64,000 nt of DNA, taken from positions 992,001 through 1,056,000 of the forward strand of contig NZ_CP129013.1 of the NCBI RefSeq assembly GCF_020524035.2, given 5' to 3'. A program made the position numbers and the translations under genes. This DNA comes from Bacillus carboniphilus (GTDB lineage Bacteria > Bacillota > Bacilli > Bacillales > JAIVKR01). The notes beneath the pieces are model-generated. The model saw only the letters and a program-made list of their open reading frames with translations, had not been told where the DNA came from and did not search any database. This document shows positions 18,732 through 28,008 of this stretch, in pieces (the stretch's first letter is position 1; every line of letters starts with the position of its first letter).

Positions 18732-20334
18732 CTATTCCTCAGATAACCAAGATCTAATGATTTGGGCAAAACTTTCTGGATTTTCATTTGCTAATTTTTG
18801 TAGCTGTCTTTTTTGTTGATCCGATTCAAGTTTCAAATCAATATCGGCATCCTCTTCTTTAGCGTTTTGAGAAGAAAATTCTTCTCCCTCTTTGATAGAG
18901 TCCTTATCCTCTGGGTTAGACTTTCGTCTAAACACTAAAATAAGTAATAAAACAATCACGATGATTAAACTAGCAATAAGGATGAAAACCCATACTGGTA
19001 AAGATAATAAGCTGTTTGATTCTTCTTCAAAGGTTGCTTTCCCATCAAAGGATTGAACAGAAACGACAATTTTATCGTTTATGTCTTGATCGGTTAAAGG
19101 AGTCACTCTGCTGCTCATCTGTTTGGATTGTTGTTCTAATAATGGTTGATAGTATATTTTCGATGTCACTTTTTTGTGAGTTTGTGATTGTTTGAGCCGT
19201 TTGTCCATCAGGCGGTTCAACCATGACTTGAATTCCTAAGTCACGAATTTTATAAGGGCTTTCCACAATTTCTTTTTGAATTCGGTTAAATTCATTATTA
19301 ATTCTTTCTTCTACGCGATCATATTCTCCACTTTCATCAGTAGATGAACTGTCATAGTTATTAATATCATTTTCGCCTGACCCGGGAGTGCCACCTGGGC
19401 TTGCTCCTTCTCCAGCATAACTCTCTGTTATTCTTTCAACGCTAACAGCAATTCCTTCATTGTCCTCTGTGCCAACTGGCTCGACAAGGTTTTCTACCCG
19501 ATTTTCTTGAGAAAAATCAATATCCGTTGTAACTGACACTACGACTTTGTCATGGCCCATCATCGTTCCTAACATTTGTTGTACTTGACGCTGAATCCCT
19601 TGTTCCACTTCTTTCTTTACTTCCATTTGCGAAGAAATATTAGCCACTTGATTTTCTTGTTTCATCGTAAAATAGTTGAAATTTTGATCCATAATGACGA
19701 TATTATCTGTAGATAAACTTGGAACACTTTTTGAAACAAGATGGTAGAGCGCGTTAATATTTTCTTGCTCTAATTGAATTCCGGGACTAATATTCAATAC
19801 AATCGAAGCAGAGGCTTGTTCATTCGAATCTGATACAAATACAGATTCTTCGGGTAAATTAATCATGACTTTTGCGTCTTTTACCCCTTCAATCCCTTTT
19901 ATTAGTTCGACTAATTCTGTTTGTGTTGCTTTTAATTTTAGAACATCAAATTCGTTATCCGTCATGCCAAAGCCAATATTTTGACCAAAAAATGAATAAT
20001 CAATTACGTTCCCACTGGAGGGAATTCCTTCAGCAGCTAATTCAATTTTTAATGAATCAACCAATTCCTCTGGAACTAAGATGGTTTGTCCATCATTAAT
20101 CACTTCTGATTGAATTCCTTTTGAATCGAGCGTCTCTTTAATCTCACCAGCTTCAGATGGACTAAGGTTACTATATAACGGGATCATGTTTGCTGAAGTA
20201 AGCCATACTATTAAACTAATGATAATTCCGATAATTAATATTGGAATGAGGATGAAAAACATTTTATGAATGATAGGTCGATTATTCCATTCCGAAATTA
20301 TTTTATCTCTCACTTGTACTATTTTTTGTTTCAT
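18732..20334 (-). CDS. fliF: Flagellar MS-ring protein FliF (one frameshift)
   Basis: FliF builds the MS ring, the base of the flagellum. An N-terminal membrane helix (about residues 24-47), ring-building motifs (LYSNLSPSEAGEI, EIVESPYKI), and a C-terminal membrane helix (LPVWVFILIASLIIVIVLL) are present. An acidic FliG-binding tail ends in FAQIIRSWLSEE. The frame shifts by one base somewhere between about 19090 and 19140, between the TTIQTDEQ and TPLTDQDINDKIVVSVQSF segments. With one base removed the protein has 533 residues, as in B. subtilis. The exact site is not in an obvious homopolymer. A sequencing error is likely. Confidence 0.9.
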
Positions 20335-20369
20335 TCCTTTAAATCCCCCAGCAGCATTCCCTATCTTTT

Positions 20370-20660
20370 TTAAATTTGCATTCTCATTATTTCTTGATAG
20401 GATTCTATTACTTTATTTCTTACCTCCAATGTTGCTTGCAAAGCAACATTTGCTTTTTCCGCTGCAATCATGACTTGATCTAAATCTACATCATGTCCAT
20501 TCGCCATCATCGTTGTCAGTTTGTCCGATTGAACTTGAAGTTCATTCGTTTCTTTTAATGCTTCTTTTAAATATGTAGAGAAATTTTGATTTGAGTTTGT
20601 TATGGATGATGAATATTGCGCGATTGCTTGTGTCGATATTGGTGTTATTGAATTAATCAT
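20370..20660 (-). CDS. fliE: Flagellar MS ring-rod junction protein FliE
   Basis: FliE joins the MS ring to the rod. The 96-residue helical protein has the family C-terminus VALQATLEVRNKVIESYQEI and the FSTYLKEAL region. A good AAGGAGGG site precedes its ATG. In B. subtilis it directly follows flgC, but here 438 bases with a structured repeat come between them. Confidence 0.95.
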   Translation of the reverse strand: MINSITPISTQAIAQYSSSITNSNQNFSTYLKEALKETNELQVQSDKLTTMMANGHDVDLDQVMIAAEKANVALQATLEVRNKVIESYQEIMRMQI

Positions 20661-20690
20661 ACGTAACCCTCCTTTTAACCAATCTTAATA

Positions 20691-21066
20691 AGAAAAGCGC
20701 AAGCGCCCGTCTAACGACGCACAACATAGGAACGTCAACTAAAAACAGTCACGACGCGCGAACTAACGCCCGCGCTAGCACTTCGTGTGCATTGCCGCAT
20801 GAGATAAAGGAAACACGAATAGCCCGAAAGCGGAGGATCTACTAAGTTCAGCCACGTCCTGTGGCAACGTAGATCCACCTCCCTCCTGGAGGCGTCTCCG
20901 TTGACTTATCGTAAAGAAATGGAACATCATCTAAAGGCGCACACGTCCTGTGGGCAACGATAATGCTAGCACCTCCTGTGCGGCGAAAGCGCTACTGGGC
21001 GCTGGAGCTAGACAAAAATAAAAGCACCATCCAAAAAAGGACAGATTTTTATTCCTTCTTACTCTG
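20691..21066 (+). repeat. Structured intergenic repeat, family 1, long composite copy A
   Basis: This copy of about 375 bp separates flgC from fliE inside the fla/che operon, antisense to it. It begins with AGAAAAGCGCAAGCGCC and its core ends GGGCGCTGGAGCTAGACA, the paired terminal arms of the family. The tail runs through AAAAGCACCATCC to TTCTTACTCTG. Inside are mini-hairpins such as GCCAC-GTCCT-GTGGC. Copy B at 22172 is nearly identical. It is clearly richer in G+C than the genes and has no coding potential. Confidence 0.9.
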
Positions 21067-21098
21067 CGAAAAAGCATGAGCCTTCAAAACCCTCGTGA

Positions 21099-21545
21099 TT
21101 ATTTCCCTATTTCAAGTGCTTTCATTAACATGCTTTTAGATGCATTAAAGACTGTAACATTCGCTTCATATGAACGAGTGCTACTCATTAAATCTACCGT
21201 CTCTTCCAAAAGATCAACATTAGGCATGTTTACGTATCCTTGTTCATCAGCATCTGGATGACTAGGGTTGTATACTTTCTTAAATGGTGTTTCGTCTTCA
21301 ACAATAGAAGTTATTTCAACGCCATTCCCTACACGAGAGTCCTCGCCCATTGCTTTTCCAAGGTAAGAAGAAAATGAAGAGTTTGTTGGTTCTGTAACGA
21401 CCATCTTTCTACGATAAGGCTGCCATTCTCCATCTACATAGGTCCCTCTTGTGCTTTCAATATTAGCCACATTGGAAGAAATGACATCCATTCGCAATCT
21501 TTGAGCAGTCAATGCTGAAGCTGTAGTATTTAATGAATGGAACAT
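21099..21545 (-). CDS. flgC: Flagellar proximal rod protein FlgC
   Basis: FlgC is a rod subunit. The N-terminal rod signature is ALTAQRLRMDVISSNVANIES. The middle (PFKKVYNPSHPDADEQGYVNM) and the C-terminal helix (VDLMSSTRSYEANVTVFNA) are all typical. At 148 residues it is the usual length. It starts one base before the flgB stop region, as in Bacillus. Confidence 0.97.
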   Translation of the reverse strand: MFHSLNTTASALTAQRLRMDVISSNVANIESTRGTYVDGEWQPYRRKMVVTEPTNSSFSSYLGKAMGEDSRVGNGVEITSIVEDETPFKKVYNPSHPDADEQGYVNMPNVDLLEETVDLMSSTRSYEANVTVFNASKSMLMKALEIGK

Positions 21546-21546
21546 T

Positions 21547-21936
21547 TTATTTTCCTCCCCTTATAATAGAATTCAAGGAATTATATTTACCAGAAAGTCT
21601 TTCAACAAGAGCATGGTAATAAATTTGATTTTTTGCAAGATTAGACATCTCTTCATCTATATCTACATTATTACCGTTGTGTGAATACGAGCTATCATTG
21701 TTCGATACAATACGAAACGAACCTTCTGTCTTGTTAAATTGTAGATGGCGACCGTCAGTACGAGCAGCCTTGATGGCCACTAATTCTGATTGCAATGTAG
21801 ACTGAAAGACCACTTTCTTCGATTTGTAACCAGGTGTATCAGCATTAGCAATATTATTTGATAGGACTTTTTGCCTTGTATTGGAATAATTAACTGCATT
21901 CTCTAATGCTAAAGCTGTATTTGAAAATAAATTCAC
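21547..21936 (-). CDS. flgB: Flagellar proximal rod protein FlgB
   Basis: FlgB is a rod subunit and the first gene of the fla/che operon. It carries the signatures RQKVLSNNIANADTPGYKSK and HNGNNVDIDEEM and is 129 residues long. I start at a GTG (NLFSNTALALE follows) preceded by GAGGAGATAAA. An upstream ATG at 21963 would extend into that ribosome site. Confidence 0.95.
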   Translation of the reverse strand: MNLFSNTALALENAVNYSNTRQKVLSNNIANADTPGYKSKKVVFQSTLQSELVAIKAARTDGRHLQFNKTEGSFRIVSNNDSSYSHNGNNVDIDEEMSNLAKNQIYYHALVERLSGKYNSLNSIIRGGK

Positions 21937-21963
21937 TTTATCTCCTCTCAATCTTTTAGTCAA

Positions 21964-21992
21964 TTAGTACAGTTTTATGTCGAACTATGCAA
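21964..21992 (-). promoter_or_regulatory. Candidate sigma-A promoter of the fla/che operon
   Basis: TTGCAT and TACTAA are separated by 17 bases just upstream of flgB. The predicted start would leave a short leader containing the GAGGAG ribosome site. A weak SigD-like TAAA...GCC pair lies further upstream (about 22015-22045). Both are read by eye only. Confidence 0.4.
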
Positions 21993-22171
21993 AAAACATA
22001 ATTTAATTGTAAGAAATTCTAGGCAAAAAGTCTATGATTTAGGTAAAAAAAAAGAAGATAATAGGTTCTATTTTTTATATAGGTCTATAGAACTATTTCT
22101 AAATACACACTTCTTCATCTTTTTCAGGACTAAAGTCCATTCTCAATTTAGATTTCCTCTTAAAAACCATT

Positions 22172-22558
22172 AAGAAAAGCGCAAGAGCCCCTCTAGCAAC
22201 GCAGGTGAGGAACGTCAACTAAGTACAGTCTCACGACGCGCGAACTAACGCCCGCGCTAGCACTTCCTGTGCATCGCCGCATGAGATAAAGGAAACACGA
22301 AAGGCCCGAAAGCGGAGGATCTACTAAGTTCAGCCACGTGCTGTGGGCAACGTAGATCCACCTCCCTCCTGGAGGCGTCTCCGTTGACTTATCGTAGAGA
22401 AATGGAACATCATCTAAAGGCGCACACGTCCTGTGGGCAACGATGATGCTAGCACGTCGTGTGCTTCGAAAGCGCTACCCGTCGCTGGGCGCTGGAGCAA
22501 GACAAAAATAAAAGCACCATCCAAATAAGGAAAGATTTTTATACTTTCTTACTCTGTA
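22172..22558 (+). repeat. Structured intergenic repeat, family 1, long composite copy B
   Basis: This copy of about 385 bp lies between codY and flgB and is nearly the same as copy A over its full length. It contains the type-1 module (CATGAGATAAAGGAAACACG ... TTGACTTATCGTA) and the GTCCT-loop hairpins. The terminal arms are AGAAAAGCGCAAG and GGCGCTGGAGCAAGACA, with the A-rich tail ending TTTCTTACTCTGTAA. Its right end touches the codY terminator. Confidence 0.9.
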
Positions 22559-22593
22559 AAAAAAAACTCTTTCAACTTAATGAAAGAGTTTTT
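22558..22593 (-). terminator. Rho-independent terminator of codY
   Basis: On the minus strand an AAACTCTTTCA...TGAAAGAGTTT stem with a six-base loop is followed by a long T run, about a dozen bases after the codY stop. It separates codY from the flagellar operon, so flgB likely depends on its own promoter. Confidence 0.88.
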
Positions 22594-22604
22594 AGTCACT
22601 TACT

Positions 22605-23384
22605 TTAATGATTTTTTATTTTTTCTAATTCACGTAAAAATTTGTTGTTCAATACTTTAATGTAAGTACCTTTCATACCTAATGACCTCGACTCAATAAC
22701 ACCCGCACTCTCTAATTTACGGAGAGCGTTAACGATAACCGACCGAGTTATTCCTACTCTGTCCGCAATTTTACTAGCTACTAGTAAACCTTCCATACCA
22801 TTTAATTCTTCGAAAATATGTTCAATCGCCTCAAGTTCACTGTAAGAAAGAGAACTGATCGCCATTTGCACAACCGCTTTACTTCTTGCTTCTTCTTCTA
22901 TTTCTTCTGCCTTTTCATGTAAAATTTCCATTCCCACGACTGTCGCACCATATTCGGCTAAGATTAAATCATCATCTTCAAATTGATCATTAACGCGCGC
23001 CAAAATCAATGTACCTATTCTCTCTCCCCCACCAATAATTGGTACAATTGTAGTCAAACCCGATTCAAAAAGTTCACGATTTTCTACAGGGAATGCTGTA
23101 TATTCACTGGATATATCAATGTTAGGGGAAGTGCTGGTAATGTTAAATAAGTTTTTAGTATATTCTTCAGGAAATTGACGATCTTCAAGCATTTTTTTCA
23201 TACGATCGTTTTCAATTTGCTGGTTAATGGCAAATCCTAGTAATTTTCCTCTTCTACTAACAACAAATACATTTGCTTCGATGACATCCCTTAAGGTTTC
23301 TGCCATTTCTTTAAAATTAACTGGCTTTCCTGCTGCATTTTGTAACATTGCGTTAATTTTTCTTGTTTTATCTAGTAAAGACAT
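22605..23384 (-). CDS. codY: GTP- and branched-chain-amino-acid-sensing repressor CodY
   Basis: CodY is the global nutritional repressor of low-G+C Gram-positives. The N-terminal GAF domain binds isoleucine/valine ([15 protein letters not shown] start, then [12 protein letters not shown]). The C-terminal winged helix has the recognition helix [20 protein letters not shown]. At 259 residues it is full length. AGGAGGAAATG precedes the ATG. It follows hslU in the xerC-hslV-hslU-codY order that defines the Bacillus cod operon. Confidence 0.98.
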   Translation of the reverse strand: MSLLDKTRKINAMLQNAAGKPVNFKEMAETLRDVIEANVFVVSRRGKLLGFAINQQIENDRMKKMLEDRQFPEEYTKNLFNITSTSPNIDISSEYTAFPVENRELFESGLTTIVPIIGGGERIGTLILARVNDQFEDDDLILAEYGATVVGMEILHEKAEEIEEEARSKAVVQMAISSLSYSELEAIEHIFEELNGMEGLLVASKIADRVGITRSVIVNALRKLESAGVIESRSLGMKGTYIKVLNNKFLRELEKIKNH

Positions 23385-23437
23385 GTTTCATTTCCTCCTA
23401 TAGCAAATAGCTACATTGTTTATTAAATTGTCAATGT

Positions 23438-24839
23438 TTATAAAATAAATTGACTTAAATCTTTGTTTTTGGCAATAGTAGCTAACTTCTCATCTACATA
23501 TTTTGAGTTTATTTCAACCGTTTCTAGGTTTATATCAGAAGCCTCAAACAATAAGTCTTCTAATAATTTTTCTAATATGGTATGTAATCTCCTTGCACCA
23601 ATATTATCTGTCTCTTGATTGACATCATAAGCTATTTCAGCAATTCTACGTATAGCATCGTCAGAAAATTCTAATTGTATACCTTCCGTTCTTAATAATG
23701 CAGCATATTGCTTTAAGATGGCGTTATCTGGTTCCACTAATATTCTTACAAAATCCTCAACCTTCAGTTTGGATAATTCCACTCTAATTGGAAAACGACC
23801 TTGTAATTCAGGAATTAGATCGGATGGCTTAGCCATATGGAATGCTCCTGCAGCTATAAACAGAATATGATCCGTTTTAACAGAACCGTATTTTGTAACT
23901 ACAGTTGATCCTTCGACAATGGGTAAAATATCACGCTGAACTCCTTCTCTTGATACATCAGCCGATGAGTTACTGTTATTTGAACGAGTGATTTTATCAA
24001 TTTCATCTAAAAAAATGATGCCTGTTTGCTCAGCACGATTCACCGCTTCCTGAGTTACTTCATCCATATCAATCAATTTTTGTGCTTCTTCATTAATTAG
24101 TACTTTTCGAGCATCTTTCACAAGTAGCTTTCTTTTCTTCTTTTTCTTAGGCATTAAATTGCCGATCGCATCTTGCATATTCATGCCCATTTGCTCCATG
24201 CCAGAACCTTGTAATAAATCGAACATTGAAGCTTGCTGCTCCTCAATTTCCACAACAACATAATATTCCTCTAGTTCACCTAATTGAAGTTGATGAGCAA
24301 TACGATTGCGCTTTTCTGTTAAATTTAATTCCTCAGTTTGATCTTCTTGATTTTCAGAATCATTTTGGTTATTTCCCAAAAAACATTTCCAAAGGGTTTT
24401 TGTAAGATGTTTGCTTTCTCTTACTTGGTACAAGCAATTCTACTAAACGCTTATTTGCTTGTTCTTCCGCTTGGTTTTTGACTTTTTCCATTTTTTCCTC
24501 TTTTACTAAACGTACGGATGTTTCAACTAAATCACGCACCATCGATTCAACATCCCGACCTACATATCCTACTTCAGTAAACTTAGTCGCTTCTAATTTT
24601 ACAAAAGGGGCTCCAACTAACTTAGCAATTCTTCTTGCAATTTCTGTTTTCCCTACACCTGTTGGTCCAATCATTAAAATGTTTTTAGGGACAACTTCTT
24701 CTCGTAAATGCTCTTCAAGCTTACTTCTTCTATATCGGTTCCTTAAAGCAATAGCTACAGATTTTTTAGCTTCTTTTTGTCCAACAATATACTGGTCTAA
24801 CCTGTCAACAATTTGTTTAGGGGTTAATGTATTACTCAT
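23438..24839 (-). CDS. hslU: ATP-dependent protease ATPase subunit HslU/ClpY (one frameshift)
   Basis: HslU is the AAA+ unfoldase that feeds substrates to HslV. It shows Walker [10 protein letters not shown], Walker [10 protein letters not shown], a variable I domain ([20 protein letters not shown]) and a sensor-2 region ([13 protein letters not shown]). The frame breaks at the T run 24372-24374, just after NPLEMFFG. Removing one base joins it to NNQNDSENQ, giving 466 residues against 467 in B. subtilis. It is best read as one intact gene with a sequencing error. It starts 15 bases after hslV. Confidence 0.93.
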
Positions 24840-24854
24840 TTTGTCAGCTCCTTT

Positions 24855-25397
24855 TTAAAGCTCCTCAACAATGATATTTAAGTTTGTATAAACACATATC
24901 TCACCAGCTGTTTGCAAAGATGCTTCAGCAATTTGTTTTGCTGTTAAGTGTTCACCTGCATGTTTCTTCAATGCCCTACCTGCTGAAAGAGCATAGTTTC
25001 CACCAGAACCGATTGCTAACATACCATCATCTGACTCAATCACTTCGCCCGTTCCTGAAATTAGAAGGAGTGCATCCTCATTCATAACAATAAGCATGGC
25101 CTCAAGCCGTCTCAATACTTTATCGCTTCTCCACTGCTTTGCTAGTTCTACAGCTGCTCTAACTAAATTACCATTGTACTCCTCTAACTTGGCCTCAAAC
25201 ATCTCAAACAATGTAAATGCATCTGCAACAGACCCAGCAAATCCTGCTAATACTTGATTGTTGTACAGCCTTCTAATCTTCCTAGCCGTATGTTTCATCA
25301 CAACCGCATTTCCAAATGTCACTTGTCCATCTCCAGCCATGGCTGCTTTTCCATTATGACGAATTGCAAAAATCGTGGTAGCATGAAATTCATTCAT
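24855..25397 (-). CDS. hslV: ATP-dependent protease proteolytic subunit HslV/ClpQ
   Basis: HslV is the proteasome-like peptidase partner of HslU. It shows the core [37 protein letters not shown] and [18 protein letters not shown]. At 180 residues it matches the family. The N-terminus reads [10 protein letters not shown]. The B. subtilis protein begins MSSFHATT and uses its N-terminal serine as nucleophile, and that serine is replaced by Asn here. A Thr-Thr pair, as in E. coli HslV, follows four residues later. The ATG at 25397 is preceded by AAGGATG; a TTG two codons earlier is possible. Confidence 0.95.
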   Translation of the reverse strand: MNEFHATTIFAIRHNGKAAMAGDGQVTFGNAVVMKHTARKIRRLYNNQVLAGFAGSVADAFTLFEMFEAKLEEYNGNLVRAAVELAKQWRSDKVLRRLEAMLIVMNEDALLLISGTGEVIESDDGMLAIGSGGNYALSAGRALKKHAGEHLTAKQIAEASLQTAGEICVYTNLNIIVEEL

Positions 25398-25451
25398 TTT
25401 CAAAATCATCCTTCCGTTGCACATCGTTACTGTATTAAAATTCTCTTTCTT

Positions 25452-25629
25452 TAAACAGGCGCTTACACTTTTCTTATTATCCAGTTCAGCGCCTAGCGAC
25501 TCGTAAGTTTTCGCTCTCCTCCTTATGATAAGTCAACATCGAAGCCTTCGGCTTTTCGTGTTTCCTTTATCTCATGCGGAGTGCTCAAGCCCCCACGTCG
25601 CTAAACAGGCGCTTACACTTTTCTTATTA
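25452..25629 (-). repeat. Structured intergenic repeat, family 1, copy C (one unit plus a partial second left arm)
   Basis: Read on the minus strand, this is a type-1 unit of about 150 bp from AATAAGAAAAGTGTAAGCGCC to GGCGCTGAACTGGATAA. Its 28-base left arm is then repeated perfectly (25602-25629 and 25452-25479). The left end supplies the stop codon of xerC. The interior matches copies E and H1 (CATGAGATAAAGGAAACACG and AAGCCGAAGGCTT). It lies between xerC and hslV, which are adjacent in other Bacillaceae. Confidence 0.9.
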
Positions 25630-26526
25630 AGCCCTTGGATGGTGAGCATTGTACGTCTTTTTAAGCTGGTCTTTTGTTAAATGTGTATAAAGTTGAGTTG
25701 ATGATAAATGTTCGTGTCCAAGAAGCTCTTGAACGCTCCTTAAGTCTGCACCCTCATTTAATAAGTGTGTAGCAAACGTATGCCTAAACATATGTGGATG
25801 AATATTTATCGTTAGTGCTGACTTTTTGATGATAGATTGTAATATATAACGAATACCTCTAGCTGTTATTGGTTTCCCTTGTTGATTGGTAAAAAGATAA
25901 GAATGTTTTTGGTCTACTGTTAACTTTCCTATATAGGATTGACGACCATTATGTATATAAAGTTTCAACGCTTTCTCACAATACTCCCGAAAGGCACATA
26001 GCGCTGTTTGTTTCCTTTCCCATTAATTAAAATGGTCCCAATAGAAAAGTCAATGTGAGATAACTTAATTTGACAACACTCATTTACACGGATGCCTGTA
26101 GCATACAATAATTCAAGTAAGGCTTGATTTCTTTGTCCTGCTGCCGTTTTCAAATCAGAGATGGAAAACAAAGTTTCAAGCTCTTCTTGATAGAGAAATC
26201 GAGGGACTTTCGAGTCCTTTTTTAAAGACGCTACAAGTGAGAAAGGATTGTTTTCAATTTTTCGTTCTCTCAATAAAAACTGAAAAAAAAGACCTCAAGC
26301 TAGATATTTTCCTTGAAATTGTACTTATAGACAAATTTTCTTGATGTAAAGTTGATAAGAACAATCGAATATCTAAATATTGGACATTTACAAACGATTG
26401 AATCCCCTCTTGTTTCATAAAAGAGTAAAACTCGTTTATGTCCCTAGTATAGTGCAAAATAGTAAGTTGAGAATAGTTTTTTTCTATTTGTAAATATTCA
26501 ATAAATAAAGTCAATTCTTTATTCAT
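25627..26526 (-). CDS. xerC: Tyrosine recombinase XerC/CodV (two frameshifts)
   Basis: XerC resolves chromosome dimers at dif together with XerD. The N-terminal SAM-like domain has IEYLQIEKNYSQLTILHYTRD. Catalytic residues appear in ATGIRVNECC (Arg), HMFRHTFATHLL (His, Arg), LLGHEHLSSTQLYTH (His, Tyr). The frame breaks at the eight-base A run 26283-26290 (one base too many) and at the T run 25972-25974 (one missing). Corrected, it is 299 residues. The C-terminus stops right after HHPRA, a few residues short of CodV, where repeat copy C begins. I chose the ATG at 26526, preceded by AAGGATGA. Confidence 0.88.
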
Positions 26527-26597
26527 ATAATCATCCTTATACATAAGGCAAAGGCTCCTAAATGTTATCACATTTATAAGAGCCCATGCAATGTTTT

Positions 26598-27904
26598 TTA
26601 TATATTTATCGAAATTTTTTGAATTGTATCTATCGCCCTCGATGCATACTGCTGATTGCGTTCCTGTTTATTCTTTATTCGTGTCGGTAATTCAGATAAT
26701 ATACCAAAATTGGCATTCATTGGTTGGAAATTATCTTTATTTGCGGATGTAATATAATGAGCCATACTACCGATGACGGTTTCTTTCGGTAATACAACCA
26801 ATTCTTCATCTTTTAAAAGCTTAGAAGCGTTGATCCCTGCTATTAATCCAGAAGCAGCCGATTCTACATAACCTTCTACACCTGTCATTTGTCCTGATAA
26901 AAATAAATCCTCACGACCTTTAAACTGATAAGTAGGGTTTAACCATTTTGGAGAATTGATAAACGTGTTTCGATGCATAACTCCGTAACGAACTATCTCT
27001 GCTTTTTCTAAACCAGGAATCATGCGGATCACTTCTTTTTGACTCCCCATTTTAAATGTGTTTGAAAACCTACTATATTATACAATGTTCCTGCCGCATC
27101 ATCTTGCCTAAGTTGAAGAACAGCATAAGGCCTTTTACCTGTTTTAGGATCCTCAAGCCCTACAGGCTTCATAGGTCCGAAGAGCATTGTTTTTCTTCCT
27201 CTTGCTGCCATCACCTCGATTGGCATACACCCTTCAAAGAAAATCTCTTTTTCAAACTCTTTTAAAGGGACTGTTTCAGCTGATATTAACGCTTCATAAA
27301 AGCGATCAAATTCTTCTTCTGTCATCGGACAGTTCAAATAGGCTGCTTCACCTTTATCATAACGCGATTTTAAATAAACTTTCTCCATATCAATACTGTC
27401 TTTTTCAATAATAGGAGCTGCTGCATCATAAAAATATAAATAATCTTCTCCTGTTAAAGATTTTAGATCTTTTGATAAAGACTCTGATGTAAGCGGACCT
27501 GTCGCAATAATTGTCGGTCCCTCAGGTATGTTTTTCACTTCTTCATGAATAACTTCAATTAACTCATGCCCTTTCACACGTTCCGTTACCAGGTTGGCAA
27601 ATTCATGGCGATCGACTGCCAGAGCGCCTCCGGCTGGAACTGCACAATCATCGGCTGACTGTATTATAACGGAATTAAGATGACGCATTTCTTCCTTTAA
27701 AATACCAACTGCATTTGTTAAAGTATTGGCTCTTAAAGAATTGCTACAAACTAATTCTGCAAACTTATCTGTATGATGTGCTGGAGTCTGTTTAGTAGGA
27801 CGCATTTCATACAATTTCACTTTTATACCTCTCGTTGCAAGTTGCCATGCAGCTTCGCTTCCTGCTAACCCAGCACCTATTACATTCACTACTCTATCAT
27901 TCAT
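26598..27904 (-). CDS. trmFO: tRNA (uracil-54-C5)-methyltransferase TrmFO, folate-dependent (one frameshift)
   Basis: TrmFO makes ribothymidine at tRNA position 54 using methylenetetrahydrofolate and FAD. The N-terminal dinucleotide motif is [18 protein letters not shown]. Family motifs [10 protein letters not shown] and [11 protein letters not shown] are present. The frame breaks at the C run 27045-27048, between THLKWG and [13 protein letters not shown]; one base is missing. The corrected length is 435, the same as B. subtilis TrmFO (Gid). It lies between topA and xerC as expected. Confidence 0.93.
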
Positions 27905-27954
27905 TCGTTTAATCCTCCATTTATGTCAATCATGTTTGCTTAATAAATAACGGA

Positions 27955-27982
27955 AGGTGGTGAGTTAATGACCTCACCACCT
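27955..27982 (-). terminator. Terminator-like hairpin between topA and trmFO
   Basis: A perfect AGGTGGTGAG stem with an eight-base loop lies just past the topA stop. The downstream tract is only moderately T-rich (TCCGTTATTTATT), so it may be a weak terminator or a processing/stability hairpin. Confidence 0.55.
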
Positions 27983-28008
27983 AACTAAATAATTAGTTTT
28001 AGTGTTGC

